Under the pieces are notes generated by a model. The model saw only the letters and a program-made list of their open reading frames with translations. It had not been told where the DNA came from and did not search any database. 64,000 nt of DNA, taken from contig JAREIK010002984.1 in NCBI GenBank assembly GCA_029783825.1, positions 104,030 to 168,029 on the forward strand. Direction: 5' to 3'. The DNA is from Sapria himalayana (lineage: Eukaryota; Streptophyta; Magnoliopsida; Malpighiales; Rafflesiaceae). Below, one piece after another: positions 62,062 to 64,000 of this stretch (positions within the stretch are counted from its first letter, which is position 1; the number at the start of each line of letters is the position of its first letter). The position numbers were made by a program, and so were the translations under genes.

Positions 62062-64000
62062 AACTAGATAGACTGATCAAAAAATAGATAGATAGAGAGT
62101 TAGATACACAGATAGATATATAGATAGTTACTTAGATAGATACACAAATAGATAAACATATTGGTAGATAGATAGAAAGATATATAGATAGATAGATAGA
62201 CACATAGATACGTAGATTGATAGAATGATAGATAGATAGATAGCTAGATAAAAATATAGACATACAGACAGATAGATTGATATACATATAGATTGAAAGA
62301 TAATATATAAAGATAGTTAGGCACTTAGATAGAAATACAGATATAAAGATAGATAGATAGATTTTGAGATAAATAGACAAATATGTTTATCGATATAAAT
62401 AGAAGGATAAATAGAAGGATATATATATAATATAGATTATACATAGATAGATAGATAGATAGACATGTAGATAGATAGATAGATAGTTATATTATTAGAC
62501 AGATATATTTAAAGATTATTATATCGATAGATAGATAAATATATAGGGAGATAGATAAATAGATAGATAGACAAATATATAGAAAGATAGATATATAAAT
62601 AGATAGACAAATATATAGGCAGGATGGTTTACAAACAAATAGATAGGTATATAATTGATAGAGAGATAGATAGATAAATAGATAGATAGACTTATTGACA
62701 GACAGATAGATAGAAAAATATACACACCGATAGACACATAGATAGACTCACAAATAGATAGATAGATTGATAGATAGACATTCAAAATATATACAAATAG
62801 ATTGATAGATTGACAGATAGACAAATAGACAAATCACATACAGATAGACATATAGACATACAAATAGACAAATAGATTGATAGACAAATAGACAGATAGA
62901 TAGACTACATAGATAAAGAAATAGATAGATAAATAGATAGATAGATAGATTGATAGATAAATAGATATGGAGATATAGATAGATAGATAGATAGACAAAA
63001 GGATAGACTAGATAGATAGATAGAGAGATAGATAGATAGACAGATTGAAAGATAGACCCATATATATACAAACAAATAGACAGACAAGTAGATAGATTGA
63101 TAGACTTACATATAGACAGACAGACAGATAGATAGATAGATAGACAGATAGACAGATAGATATATATATATATATATAGATACATAGAATGAAAGAAGGA
63201 AAGTTAGATAGATAGATAGAAAGACAGACAAATACATAGATATACAAATAGACATAAAGATAGATTAATATATAGATAGATAGATAGATAGACTAATAGA
63301 TAGACAAATAGATGGACAAATAGATAGATAGATTAAATGATAGACAGATTGATTGATTGATTGAAAGACAGATTGATAGACAATTTGATAGATAGATTTA
63401 TAGGCAGATTGATAGATAAATTAAAATATAGATAGATAGAATGATAAATAGATTGATTGATAGATAGTTAGACATATCAATAGACAGATAGATAGATAGA
63501 TAGATAGAAAGATATACTTATATATAGACAGATAGATAGAAGATCAATAGATAGATAGATATACAAATAGATTGATATAAAGATTTATAGATCGATCAAG
63601 ATACAAATAGAATGATAGATATATAGATATATAGATATACAAATAGTTACAAAGATTAATATATTGATTGATAGAAAGATTGATACATAGTTTGATAGAT
63701 AGATTTATAGATAGATTGAAATTTAGATTGATAGAATTATTAATAAACAGTTAGATTGACATATTGATAGATAGATAGAAAAATAGACATATAGATATAT
63801 AGATAAAAAGATAGACAACCAAATAGGGAGACAGACAAATAGAAAGACAAAAAGATAGATAGATAAATAATAAATAGATAGATAGACAAATAGACAGATA
63901 GATAGAAACATAGACATGCAGATAGATAGATAGATACATAGATATATCGATAGATAGATATACAGATAAATAGAGATAAGAAATAGACAAATAGATTTAC
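62062..64000 (-). repeat. Degenerate GATA/GACA array A7, continues beyond window
   Basis: GATA-type units on the plus strand, with GACA, GATT and AATA variants, run to the right edge. A short AT run lies at about 63163-63178. There is no gene; frames translate to SIYL-type repeats. Confidence 0.95.

Overview
The window is nuclear DNA from a plant, probably a flowering plant with a large, repeat-rich genome. The evidence is two plant-type L1 LINEs (ORF1 with a DUF4283-like region and a CCHC knuckle; ORF2 with APE endonuclease, RT and zf-RVT), three CACTA/Spm-type transposon fragments, and broken intron-containing pieces of plant genes (GH3, GRP94/HSP90, SCC3, NAT10). No intact protein-coding gene, tRNA, rRNA or CRISPR array was found.

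Layout. 1-3760: degenerate LINE-A on the minus strand, cut by the window edge. 3761-8495: degenerate CTAT-type tetranucleotide array. 8496-9698: AAATATAT 8-mer array. 9699-9796: short unique spacer. 9797-11565: GATA-type array. About 11580-13575: CACTA1 (right end only). 13576-14810: GATA array. 14811-18667: CACTA2, with both ends, carrying a GRP94 gene fragment and a segment shared with CACTA1. 18664-36045: CTAT array of about 17 kb. 36046-36210: unique spacer with a hairpin. 36211-47171: GATA array of about 11 kb. 47172-48570: CACTA3 left end. 49233-51130: GH3 pseudogene. 51491-52460 and 58834-60195: AT-rich satellite with a unit near 545 bp, split by LINE-B (52461-58816), which has a 17-bp target-site duplication. 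60779-61895: exon fragments of SCC3 (cohesin) and NAT10 (RNA cytidine acetyltransferase). 62062-64000: a further GATA array running out of the window.

Degenerate GATA/GACA tetranucleotide DNA makes up about 38 kb of the 64 kb. Every long reading frame inside it encodes a Leu/Ser/Ile/Tyr-rich repeat. These frames arise from the period-4 sequence and are not annotated as genes.

The main points of interest are: (i) the size and GATA/GACA (Bkm-like) make-up of the arrays; (ii) their alternating strand orientation, with switches at an AT minisatellite, at a CACTA element and at a hairpin spacer; (iii) all four recognisable CACTA termini lie at array borders; and (iv) gene-capturing CACTA elements that hold exons of unrelated genes. 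Nothing here works together as an operon or pathway. The locus looks like a heterochromatic graveyard shaped by transposition, gene capture and tandem-repeat expansion.
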